This document shows, one piece after another, positions 1-5,571 of a stretch of DNA of 5,571 bases. Under the pieces are notes generated by a model. It ran no database searches. It worked only from the letters and a program-made list of their open reading frames with translations, and was not told the origin of the DNA. Source of the DNA: Actinomycetes bacterium (GTDB taxonomy: Bacteria > Actinomycetota > Aquicultoria > SURF-47 > JAUUWJ01); NCBI GenBank assembly GCA_030589175.1, contig JAUUWJ010000062.1, forward strand, positions 1-5,571. The letters run 5' to 3'. Position 1 is the stretch's first letter. Each line of letters opens with the position of its first letter. A program made the position numbers and the translations under genes.

Positions 1-156
1 ACTCTAGCCCATTGTCCCGCCTGTAAGAAGATTGTAGAAAAAGATTTTTTAATTTGCCCGCATTGCCGCAAAAAACTAAAAAATGCTTGCCCTAAATGTG
101 AAAAGTCCCTTAATTTAAGCTGGACTATTTGTCCATTCTGTAAAACAAAGATTTGA
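1..156 (+). CDS. Zinc-ribbon protein, C-terminal end (5' truncated by window edge)
   Basis: Frame 1 is open from the first base to a TGA at 154-156, giving the last 51 residues of a protein that begins outside the window. The fragment holds four CPxC knuckles: CPAC at residues 5-8, CPHC at 19-22, CPKC at 30-33 and CPFC at 44-47. The spacings are 10, 7 and 10 residues, and all eight cysteines are intact. This is the layout of a double zinc ribbon (DZANK-like): two ribbons, each binding one zinc. The residues between knuckles are lysine-rich. Such ribbons stabilise a fold or mediate contacts with nucleic acid or protein, and the pattern alone gives no specific function. It lies about 120 bp upstream of ndk on the same strand, so the two may share a transcript. 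Whether other domains precede the ribbons cannot be seen. Confidence 0.8.
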   Translation, partial: TLAHCPACKKIVEKDFLICPHCRKKLKNACPKCEKSLNLSWTICPFCKTKI

Positions 157-221
157 AGTCCAAATTTGGTTTATAAATCTATCATCCGAAAACAAGCTAC
201 GTTTTAATATCTGACTTCAAA
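152..221. repeat. 9-bp inverted repeat spanning the zinc-ribbon stop codon
   Basis: TTTGAAGTC at 152-160 is the exact reverse complement of GACTTCAAA at 213-221, with 52 bases between. The left arm includes the TGA stop of the zinc-ribbon gene. A small perfect palindrome, CCAAATTTGG (160-169), sits beside the left arm. The right arm is followed by an A-run, not a T-run, so this is not a standard intrinsic terminator for the + strand. It may be a chance match in AT-rich DNA. Confidence 0.25.
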
Positions 222-230
222 AAAATTCCA

Positions 231-236
231 AAAAGG
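231..236 (+). promoter_or_regulatory. Shine-Dalgarno-like site upstream of ndk
   Basis: AAAAGG lies 5 bases upstream of an ATG at 242, in frame with ndk and 33 bases before the start expected from homology (275). No comparable site precedes 275. The ribosome-binding signal and the family alignment therefore point to different starts. Confidence 0.3.
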
Positions 237-274
237 CTAGCATGTATAGCTGTTATTTTGATATTCTAATTTCT

Positions 275-670
275 ATGGAACAGACTTTCATAATGATAAA
301 ACCCAATGCCGTAGAAAAAGGCTTAGTCGGAGAGATATTGAAAAGAATAGAGTCAAAAGGCTTGAAGGTAGTAGAGCAAAGAATGAGCACGTTAAGCAAG
401 GAAAAAGCTTCTGAACTTTATGCCGTACACAAAGAAAGACCTTTTTACAACGATTTAGTAGAATACATAACTTCCGGACCGGTAGTTTTGATGAAAGTAG
501 AAGGAAATTCTGCAGTAAAAGCAATGCGAAGCATCATGGGTGCGACAGACCCTCTTGAAGCAGCTTCCGGAACAATACGCGGTGATTACGGGCTTGATAT
601 AACTAAAAACCTGGTCCACGGTTCCGACTCGGCAGAGAACGCTCAAAAAGAACTAAACTTGTTTTTCTAA
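275..670 (+). CDS. ndk: Nucleoside diphosphate kinase
   Basis: Ndk transfers the gamma-phosphate of ATP to other nucleoside diphosphates through a phosphohistidine, balancing (d)NTP pools in the cytoplasm. From ATG 275 the protein is 131 residues, slightly short but normal for compact bacterial Ndks (about 130-150). It begins MEQTFIMIKPNAV, matching the family N-terminus, with Lys9 of the conserved KP pair. Other signatures are the VEYITSGPVV strand, the MGATDP loop, GTIRGDYGLD and the active-site NLVHGSDS, where His115 is the phosphorylated residue. It ends in the typical LFF, and no catalytic residue appears missing. An in-frame ATG at 242 would add 11 residues (MYSCYFDILIS) with no place in the family fold, although it has the better Shine-Dalgarno. 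I chose 275 on homology. The identification is very secure; the start is less so. Confidence 0.95.
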   Translation: MEQTFIMIKPNAVEKGLVGEILKRIESKGLKVVEQRMSTLSKEKASELYAVHKERPFYNDLVEYITSGPVVLMKVEGNSAVKAMRSIMGATDPLEAASGTIRGDYGLDITKNLVHGSDSAENAQKELNLFF

Positions 671-727
671 TTAACTAAATTTTATTTATGCATAGTTCAT
701 TGGTATGGTTAAAAGCGTGGTAGTAAA

Positions 728-858
728 AAATCCTAAGCACTAAATTCTAAAATCTAAACAATATCTAATATCAAATGACCAAAATCCAAAACAATTAGTT
801 TTGAACATTTGAAAATTAGGACTTAGAATTTATTTAGGATTTCGATATTCGATATTGG
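728..858. repeat. Imperfect inverted repeat, MITE-like intergenic element
   Basis: This fills most of the gap between ndk and the NusG II gene. Four nested arm pairs are visible: AAATCCTAA 728-736 with TTAGGATTT 834-842; TAAATTCTA 741-749 with TAGAATTTA 824-832; CAAATG 772-777 with CATTTG 806-811; and CAAAAC 787-792 with GTTTTG 798-803 around a 5-base loop. The right end has a tandem CGATATT CGATATT (843-856), nearly complementary to AATATCTAATATC at 760-772, though in a different nesting order. The element could form a long bulged hairpin in RNA or DNA. Its texture of short 'ctaaattctaa' / 'atattcgat' words resembles dispersed palindromic repeats I recall from several uncultured bacterial genomes. 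No transposase gene is present, so if mobile it would depend on one elsewhere. Copy number cannot be judged from one window. Confidence 0.6.
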
Positions 859-860
859 AG
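857..860 (+). promoter_or_regulatory. Shine-Dalgarno site for the NusG II gene
   Basis: GGAG lies 12 bases upstream of ATG 873, somewhat long but workable spacing. It supports ATG 873 over the upstream in-frame TTG at 855, which overlaps this site. It sits at the right end of the inverted repeat, so the repeat may supply part of the leader of this gene. Confidence 0.35.
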
Positions 861-872
861 TTTGAATTTATT

Positions 873-1250
873 ATGCTTACCAAAATAGATAAGACGATTA
901 TTGTAATCATAATGATTGCCGCCTTAGTGTCTCTTCCACTGGCTATTTCAGCGAGTTCAGCTGGTAATGCAAAAAAGATTTTAGTTTACAAGTCCGGTAA
1001 GAAAATCGCTTCTTACAGCATTGAAGAAGACAGAATGGTTAAGGTAAAGGACGCAAACGGGGGATATTGCTTGCTCAAAATCCAAGATTCAAAGGTATAT
1101 GTTGCCAAAAGTACTTGTCCGCTAAAAATCTGTCAAAAGCAAGGAAGGATTGAAAAAGCAGGACAGTCAATAATTTGTGCGCCGATGAGATTAATGTATC
1201 AAATTGAAAGTACAAATAATAATAGTTCTTTGGATGCAATAAATGAGTAG
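873..1250 (+). CDS. NusG domain II-like protein, membrane-anchored
   Basis: From ATG 873 the protein is 125 residues. Residues 8-29 form one hydrophobic segment after a short charged start, either a signal anchor or an uncleaved signal peptide, so the rest should face outside the membrane. Residues 35-112 match the small beta domain called NusG domain II (NusG_II). The diagnostic stretch is CPLKICQKQGRI (82-93), followed by GQSIIC (97-102) and a short basic segment before the final strand. Cysteines are at 66, 82, 87 and 102. Despite the name, this family is not the transcription factor NusG: there is no NGN or KOW domain. Its biochemical role is not established to my knowledge, and the conserved cysteines suggest redox or metal chemistry outside the cell (inference). 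Its 3' end overlaps the Gx transporter gene by 8 bp, indicating translational coupling. A TTG at 855 would add six residues but removes the ribosome-binding site. Confidence 0.82.
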   Translation: MLTKIDKTIIVIIMIAALVSLPLAISASSAGNAKKILVYKSGKKIASYSIEEDRMVKVKDANGGYCLLKIQDSKVYVAKSTCPLKICQKQGRIEKAGQSIICAPMRLMYQIESTNNNSSLDAINE

Positions 1251-1779
1251 AAGTAGCCGTTTAGCAATATTTAGCATGTTTTTAGCTTTCGGCTTGATTT
1301 TACAAGCTGTAGAAGCCATTTATTTGCCATCGCTACCGATACCGGGAATCAAGTTGGGTTTGGCGAATATGGTCGTATTGATGATGCTTGTTTATTTCAC
1401 ACCGTTAGAGATTTTTCTGCATGTGATAGCAAGATTAGTACTGTCTTCACTTATATTGGGAAGTTTTTTAGGACCAGCTTTTTATTTCAGTACAGGTGGC
1501 GCTTTTCTAAGCTTAATAGCTATTGTTGTCTTTCATAAACTCTTATACCCAAGAATAAGTTTGATCGGGTTGAGTTTAGTCGGGGCGACATTTCATAATA
1601 TCGGTCAGTTAACGGTGGCTTTCTTGTTAGTGAAGACGGCTGCAGTATACATGCAATTACCTCTACTTCTCTTCGCATCTGTGCCGATGGGCTTAATAAT
1701 AGGCATAGCTGCAAACTACAGCGTAGAACGCTTATCGAAAACAGGACAACTTAATCATTTAACAATAAAGTCAGGCTAG
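1243..1779 (+). CDS. Gx transporter family membrane protein (Hpre_diP_synt_I family)
   Basis: A very hydrophobic 178-residue protein, typical in length for this family, with about five to six membrane segments (roughly residues 7-28, 38-54, 57-80, 84-101, 106-131 and 138-159). The family hallmark is the glycine-rich PGIKLGLANMVVLMML near residues 34-49, after the first helix. A second conserved patch is VGATFHNIGQL around 113-123. These proteins are often labelled 'heptaprenyl diphosphate synthase component I', but this one has no DDxxD prenyltransferase motif and looks like a small transporter resembling ECF S-components. The substrate is unknown. It starts inside the end of the NusG II gene (8-bp overlap), and the two families occur together in many anaerobes, sometimes near FMN-transferase (ApbE) genes; none is visible here. 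The stop is TAG, with an in-frame TAA ten codons later. Confidence 0.85.
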   Translation: MSRSSRLAIFSMFLAFGLILQAVEAIYLPSLPIPGIKLGLANMVVLMMLVYFTPLEIFLHVIARLVLSSLILGSFLGPAFYFSTGGAFLSLIAIVVFHKLLYPRISLIGLSLVGATFHNIGQLTVAFLLVKTAAVYMQLPLLLFASVPMGLIIGIAANYSVERLSKTGQLNHLTIKSG

Positions 1780-1903
1780 TTTTATCTTTTTCTGAAATTG
1801 GATAAGTAAAGGATTGTTAGCTGCTATAGTAGAAGATGATTCTTAGCATCACATAATAGACTTCACACAGCTAGATTGATATGTTAGTGTTTTTAAGGTA
1901 GTT

Positions 1904-1907
1904 GAGG
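1904..1907 (+). promoter_or_regulatory. Shine-Dalgarno site for mreB
   Basis: GAGG lies 10 bases upstream of ATG 1918 and supports that start. The next in-frame ATG (codon 12) would fall just before the phosphate-1 loop and would remove the hydrophobic N-terminal segment. The 138-bp gap 1780-1917 probably contains a promoter for the mre genes. TATAGT at 1825-1830 resembles a -10 box, but no well-spaced -35 is evident, so no promoter is called. Confidence 0.45.
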
Positions 1908-1917
1908 TTTTATAGAT

Positions 1918-2946
1918 ATGTTTAGTTTTTGGTCGCCGTTTGGGCGAGACATGGCGGTTGATTTAGGAACAGCCAATACAAAAGTTCACGTAAAGGGTCA
2001 GGGCATTGCTTTAATGGAGCCCTCCGTTGTAGCAATTGATAAATTTACTAACAAAATATTAGCAGTCGGCTCTGAAGCAAAGAGAATGCTTGGCAGAACG
2101 CCGGGAAATATTGTCGCAATAAGGCCATTAAAAAACGGTGTAATTGCCGATTTTGATGTAACGGAAAGCATGCTCAGGTATTTCATTAGAAAAGTACATC
2201 GCCGCCGATTTGTTGTAAGGCCCAGGGTCGTAGTGTGTGTTCCCTCAGGCGTAACAGAAGTCGAAAAAAGAGCGGTTTTCGAAGCAACACTTCAAGCGGG
2301 AGCAAGAGCAGCATACCTTATCGAGGAACCCATGGCAGCTGCAATTGGAGCTGAGCTACCTGTTCAAGAACCAACCGGCAGTATGATTGTAGATATTGGC
2401 GGAGGTACGACTGAAGTTGCCGTAGTTTCATTGGGGGGGATCGTAACCAGCGAGTCAATCAGGGTTGGCGGAGATGAGTTTGATGAAGCTTTAGTCAACC
2501 ATGTTAAGAAGGAATACAATGTAATGATTGGTGAAAGAACGGCCGAAGAGATAAAGATGGAAATAGGCTCGGCATATCCGATGGCCGAAGAAGAAGACGC
2601 GGAGATTAGAGGAAGAGATCTTTTAACAGGGCTGCCTAGAAATATTGTTTTATAGAGCGAAGAAATACGCCTGGCTATAGAAGAGCCGGTTTCTGCGATA
2701 GTTGCGGCTGTAAAAGCTACCCTGGAAAAAACTCCACCTGAACTTGCCAGTGATTTAATGGATAGAGGAATAGTGCTTACCGGTGGCGGGGCACAATTAA
2801 GAAATATTGATGAGAGGCTTAGGCAAGAGACAAACATGCCTGTTCATCTGACAGAAGATCCTCTAACTTGCGTTGTGATGGGTTCCGGCAAAGCTCTGGA
2901 AGAAATAAATGTTCTAAAAAGAATATTAATCGGCTCAAAAAAATAG
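1918..2946 (+). pseudogene. mreB: Rod shape-determining protein MreB, frame interrupted by an in-frame amber codon
   Basis: MreB is the bacterial actin that polymerises on the inner membrane face and organises lateral-wall synthesis with MreC, MreD, RodA and PBP2. Read through the TAG at codon 246, the frame is 342 codons, a normal MreB length, ending at TAG 2944-2946. Visible in order: a hydrophobic membrane-binding N-terminus (FSFWSPFG, 2-9), the phosphate-1 loop DLGTANT (15-21), the [10 protein letters not shown] segment (136-145), the phosphate-2 loop DIGGGTTE (159-166) and GLP (238-240). After the stop come SEEIR (247-251), EKTPPEL and the adenosine motif [15 protein letters not shown] (284-298). 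Both sides align with MreB without frameshift or gap. The 245-residue product would lack the adenosine motif and the end of the actin fold, so it should not bind ATP or polymerise. No other decay is seen. The break may be a sequencing error, a fresh mutation, or suppressed in vivo. Confidence 0.9.
2653..2655 (+). other. In-frame amber (TAG) codon inside mreB
   Basis: The TAG is codon 246, between GLPRNIVL and SEEIRLAI. In MreB relatives this position is a variable residue in a turn, often Ser, Thr, Asn or Lys, just before the conserved (S/G)(E/G)E(I/V)R. One base change from AAG, TCG, CAG or GAG would create it. The next base is A, so the context is not a known strong read-through signal. The first methionine after it is codon 281 (ATG 2758), with no ribosome-binding site, so re-initiation of a useful product is unlikely. 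Confidence 0.9.
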
Positions 2947-3035
2947 ACTTCTAATTATGCACAATAATCTCTGTACATCAAAATCACCAAAATTAATTTT
3001 TTTTGCAAGCTAACTAAGCTACCTTATTCATCAGA

Positions 3036-3890
3036 ATGAAACAGTATCACCACAGAGGCAATTTAAGAAACCGTATTATACTTGCAGCCTTTTTACTGGC
3101 GGCAGTTTTACTAATATCTGTTTATTACCGAAACCCCAAGTCTTCGTTTATTCAAAATTTGAAAAAAGCAACGATTAACGGGCTTGCCTATATTCAGGTG
3201 GGGGCAAATAAAGTGTTTTCTCCTGTCCAGAATGGATGGATTTTTGTTATTGAGCTTGCTAATAGTAAACAGGAAAATGTTCACTTGAAAAAAGAGCTTT
3301 CAGGTCTAAAAGAGCGTCTTAATGACTTAAGTGTGATAGAGGCAGAAAATCGCCGGCTTCGAGGGCTTGTTCAAGTGACAGTCAAAAAACAATATAAAAC
3401 GATTATGGCCATTTCTATCAGCAGTTCATCTAATAACTGGGAAGCTTCAATTATTATCGACAAAGGCAGTTCAAAAGGCGTTAAGGAAAGAATGCCGGTA
3501 ATTAGCAAAGAAGGGCTTTTAGGGCAAGTTGTCAATGCAGGTTCCTTTGCTTCCCAAGTGCAACTAATAACTGACACCAAGAGCGGCGTTGCTGCTGAAA
3601 TAGTCGGCCGTAATGTGAAAGGTCTGCTTCAGGGAACATATGACAATAAGCTGGAAATGACATTAGTCAGAAAAATTAGGAAAGTTAAAAAAGGAGACAG
3701 GGTTGTTACTTCCGGCTTAGGCGGGGTGTATCCAAGAGGGCTTTATATTGGCAGGGTAAGAGAGGCAAAAAGTCCGGCCACCGCTCTCTACAAATACATA
3801 AGGGTAGAAAGTGAAGTCAATTTTAATAACTTACAAGAGATGCTGGTGATAAAAAGCCCGCTTCCTCCAAACATAGAGAGTCTCAAATGA
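3036..3890 (+). CDS. mreC: Rod shape-determining protein MreC
   Basis: MreC is the bitopic scaffold that links MreB to PBP2 and activates PBP2 from the outer side of the membrane. The 284-residue protein has a short basic cytoplasmic tail (residues 1-13, MKQYHHRGNLRNR), one membrane helix (about 14-31), a coiled coil (about 72-112, many Lys/Glu/Leu with ENVHLKKELSGLKERL) and the double beta-barrel domain (about 120-275). Typical family elements are DKGSSKGVKERMPV (142-155), LLGQV, LITDTKSGVAAEI (177-189), GRNVKGLLQG (191-200), GDRVVTSGLGGVYPRGLYIG (220-239) and NLQEMLVI (265-272). Length and domains are complete. It starts 89 bp after mreB with no clear Shine-Dalgarno before ATG 3036, unusual beside its neighbours. 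Its end overlaps mreD by 4 bp (ATGA), so mreC and mreD are surely co-transcribed. Confidence 0.95.
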   Translation: MKQYHHRGNLRNRIILAAFLLAAVLLISVYYRNPKSSFIQNLKKATINGLAYIQVGANKVFSPVQNGWIFVIELANSKQENVHLKKELSGLKERLNDLSVIEAENRRLRGLVQVTVKKQYKTIMAISISSSSNNWEASIIIDKGSSKGVKERMPVISKEGLLGQVVNAGSFASQVQLITDTKSGVAAEIVGRNVKGLLQGTYDNKLEMTLVRKIRKVKKGDRVVTSGLGGVYPRGLYIGRVREAKSPATALYKYIRVESEVNFNNLQEMLVIKSPLPPNIESLK

Positions 3891-4432
3891 TGCGGTTTGT
3901 TTTTTATTTCATCGTAATAATATCTGCCTTTATTCTGCATAATACAGTAGGTGCTTTTTTCAAACTGGGAAAAGTTGTTCCGGATGTGACTCTAATAGCT
4001 CTCGTTAGCATAGCTTTAATAGAAAACCAAGCTGCTGGTGCTTCAAGCGGTTTTCTTGCCGGTCTACTAAAAGATTTAATCTCTTTAAGAGGGTTTGGCG
4101 TAAACGCTTTTACTCACACTTTGATAGGTTATGTAGCGGGAATCATAGAAGCCAGCATAATCAGTAATATTTTGGCATTTATGTTACTGGTCTTTGGATT
4201 TACTATATTAAGCAACTTTTTTTATATGATGGTTGCTTTTTTAGTAAGCTATCAAATCGATTACTTGTTTTGGTGGTACGCATTAATAGCTGCTTTTTAT
4301 AATGCTCTAATTAGTCCTCTCGTATACTTACCGGTTGTTTATGCTTACAACAAACTTTTAACTCGATCGAGTGTAACAGGAGCTACGGCTTACGCCAAAA
4401 GTTCTAAGATTGTAGGCGGTGGAAAAAAATAA
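3887..4432 (+). CDS. mreD: Rod shape-determining protein MreD
   Basis: MreD is a small polytopic membrane protein of the elongasome that partners MreC and modulates PBP2 activation. The 181 residues are slightly longer than the usual 160-170. There are about five to six hydrophobic segments (roughly 3-24, 32-46, 50-62, 72-92, 94-120 and 128-153). The family signature is the PD pair at residues 32-33 (KVVPDVTLIALVSIAL), followed by GASSGFLAGLLKDL (51-64) with the conserved Asp63, and GFGVNAFTHTLIGYVAG (69-85). The C-terminal 25 residues are polar and glycine/lysine-rich, an ordinary cytoplasmic tail. The start ATG shares bases with the mreC stop (ATGA overlap). A second ATG directly follows, so initiation could be at either of the first two methionines. 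A GAGAG at 3876-3880 can serve as ribosome-binding site. Confidence 0.93.
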   Translation: MMRFVFYFIVIISAFILHNTVGAFFKLGKVVPDVTLIALVSIALIENQAAGASSGFLAGLLKDLISLRGFGVNAFTHTLIGYVAGIIEASIISNILAFMLLVFGFTILSNFFYMMVAFLVSYQIDYLFWWYALIAAFYNALISPLVYLPVVYAYNKLLTRSSVTGATAYAKSSKIVGGGKK

Positions 4433-4435
4433 TTA

Positions 4436-5571
4436 ATGGTAAGAAAAAGGGTTGAAGTTCAAGAAGATCTACAATCAAGGGTCATGGTATTCAGGGCGAT
4501 AATCGCAATTGCCTTAATAGTGCTTGTAGGGCGTTTATGGTTTTTGCAGGTTATTTTAGCATCCCAATACAATGCTATGGCTCAGAACAATCGCATTAGG
4601 GAACGTTCGATTGAGGCGGTCAGGGGAAACTTATATGATCGTCATAATAAATTGATTGTTACCAGCAAACCTGCTTTATCGGTTAGCGTATTGCCTTACA
4701 TTTTTGGAAAAAATAAGAAAGTTCAAAAACGTCTAAGCAAGTTAATCAATCTGTCTTTACCTGAGATAAAAAAAAGGATGAAAGATAAAAAAACCGATCT
4801 CCTGCAACCAAAGGTGATAAAAAGAGCGATAAAAAACGAAACGGTTTATTACATAAAGGAAAGGCCAACTGAGTTCGAAGGAGTAAAAATCGAGATTTTC
4901 CCGGAGCGTGACTATATATATGAGAGTCTGGCTGCGCATTTACTTGGTTATGTTGGAGAAGTTTCCGAAAAAGAGCTCGAAGAGGATCATTTCAAAGATG
5001 TGGAGATGGGCGATTTGGTTGGAAAGACTGGTTTGGAGAATAACTACAATGCAACACTTATGGGCATAAAGGGCAAAGAGAGAATCGAAACTAATGCCAG
5101 CGGTCGCCCGGTAAAGGTCTTAAATAGAAAGAAACCAAGAGCGGGAAGCTCAATAGTGTTAGCCCTGGATCTTAAGATTCAAAAGTACGCAGAAGAAGCT
5201 CTCTCTCGGGCTGTGGGAGCAGCGAAAGCTCAAGTAGATAAAGAAACGGGAAAAAGATATGCAGGCAATGGCGGGGCAGTAGTTGTGATGGACCCTAGAA
5301 ATGGTGATGTTTTAGCAATGGCTAGCTATCCGACGTACAATCCAAAATTGTTTTTAGGCGGTATTAGCAAGAAGAGTTGGAAAGAACTAACTGACAAAAA
5401 TAATAATTTCCCGATAAACAACAGGGCTGTAACCGGTACATATCCACCCGGCTCGACGTTTAAGCCGTTTGTGGCTATTGCCGGTTTAGAAACAAATAGG
5501 ATAAACATAAACTCAACCTTTCATTGTTCCGGCAGCTGGCGGGGCTCGCCAAAATGGCCAAATGTTTTTAG
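4436..5571 (+). CDS. mrdA: Penicillin-binding protein 2 (elongasome transpeptidase), 3' end outside window
   Basis: Open from ATG 4436, 3 bp after the mreD stop, to the window edge: 378 codons of a protein normally 600-700 residues long. PBP2 is the class B transpeptidase that cross-links new lateral-wall peptidoglycan, working with RodA under MreC control. Visible parts: a short cytoplasmic tail, a membrane anchor (about residues 18-42, including the conserved GRLWFLQV), and the start of the pedestal with RIRERSIEAVRGNLYDR (53-69). Next come FPERDYIYESLAAHLLGYVG (155-174) and the GKTGLENNYN hinge (196-205) typical of the family. The transpeptidase domain begins near residue 239 (IVLALDLKIQ), with VVMDPRNGDVLAMASYPTYNP (283-303). 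The catalytic motif is PPGSTFKP, with nucleophile Ser340 and Lys343. The SxN and KTG motifs lie beyond the edge. A glycine/lysine-rich insertion (about 261-281) precedes the core strand and is common in Gram-positive PBP2s. Position directly after mreD supports PBP2 over the division enzyme FtsI. Confidence 0.93.
   Translation, partial: MVRKRVEVQEDLQSRVMVFRAIIAIALIVLVGRLWFLQVILASQYNAMAQNNRIRERSIEAVRGNLYDRHNKLIVTSKPALSVSVLPYIFGKNKKVQKRLSKLINLSLPEIKKRMKDKKTDLLQPKVIKRAIKNETVYYIKERPTEFEGVKIEIFPERDYIYESLAAHLLGYVGEVSEKELEEDHFKDVEMGDLVGKTGLENNYNATLMGIKGKERIETNASGRPVKVLNRKKPRAGSSIVLALDLKIQKYAEEALSRAVGAAKAQVDKETGKRYAGNGGAVVVMDPRNGDVLAMASYPTYNPKLFLGGISKKSWKELTDKNNNFPINNRAVTGTYPPGSTFKPFVAIAGLETNRININSTFHCSGSWRGSPKWPNVF

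Noticed and set aside
873..1250. Transcription elongation factor NusG
   Set aside because: It has a membrane anchor and no NGN or KOW domain; only the small NusG II insertion-type domain is present.
1243..1779. Heptaprenyl diphosphate synthase (quinone side-chain enzyme)
   Set aside because: The protein has only membrane helices and a Gx-family motif, with no aspartate-rich prenyltransferase motif; the enzyme label is inherited naming.
1821..1832. Near-palindrome CTGCTATAGTAG as an operator or promoter core for mreB
   Set aside because: It is imperfect and contains a -10-like TATAGT, but no -35 at proper spacing was found, so it was not called.
1881..1901. Six-residue mini-ORF (ATG to TAG) just upstream of mreB, as a possible leader peptide
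   Set aside because: There is no ribosome-binding site, regulatory codon run or attenuator-like hairpin; this length occurs by chance.
2653..2655. Genome-wide reassignment of TAG to an amino acid
   Set aside because: TAG ends three of the seven genes with visible stops here at normal family lengths, so it appears to work as a normal stop in this genome.
2364..2837. 157-residue open frame on the minus strand opposite mreB
   Set aside because: It is a serine-rich shadow of a strongly conserved mreB frame, resembles no family I recognise and has no supporting ribosome-binding context.
2758..2946. Separate small gene encoding the C-terminal 62 residues of MreB
   Set aside because: It is in frame with mreB, has no Shine-Dalgarno before ATG 2758 and encodes only part of the actin fold, so it is the remainder of mreB after the amber codon and not an independent gene.

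Overview
This AT-rich bacterial window carries eight genes, all on the + strand. They make up a cell-shape locus (mreB, mreC, mreD and the start of the PBP2 gene mrdA) preceded by a zinc-ribbon protein, nucleoside diphosphate kinase (ndk), and a NusG-domain-II / Gx-transporter pair. No rRNA, tRNA, CRISPR array, phage gene or transposase gene is visible. The mre-PBP2 block implies a rod-shaped cell with peptidoglycan. The order zinc ribbon - ndk - mreBCD - PBP2 recalls deep, lower-GC actinobacterial lineages, and the NusG II / Gx pair is also common in anaerobic Firmicutes. This placement is an impression from memory, not a result.

Layout: bases 1-156 are the C-terminal end of a protein with four CPxC knuckles. 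ndk (275-670) follows after a short spacer. The 202-bp ndk-to-NusG II gap (671-872) is mostly filled by an imperfect inverted repeat (about 728-858) that looks like a dispersed, MITE-like element. The NusG II protein (873-1250) and the Gx-family membrane protein (1243-1779) overlap by 8 bp and are probably translationally coupled. A 138-bp gap with a usable Shine-Dalgarno leads to mreB (1918-2946). After 89 bp come mreC (3036-3890), mreD (3887-4432, ATGA overlap) and the PBP2 gene (from 4436, 3 bp after mreD). The PBP2 gene runs open off the right edge with its catalytic Ser-x-x-Lys already in view.

Functionally, MreB filaments, MreC, MreD and PBP2 form most of the elongasome that inserts lateral-wall peptidoglycan; RodA would be expected just beyond the right edge. 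Ndk supplies nucleoside triphosphates. The NusG II / Gx pair probably acts at the membrane, with unknown substrate.

The main anomaly is an amber codon (TAG, 2653-2655) at codon 246 of an otherwise intact mreB. The reading frame continues in the same frame with well-conserved MreB sequence to the normal C-terminus. This is a sequencing or assembly error, a recent nonsense mutation, or a read-through/recoded codon. TAG also ends three genes here at normal lengths, which argues against genome-wide reassignment. I found no convincing evidence of a wholly new system in this window.
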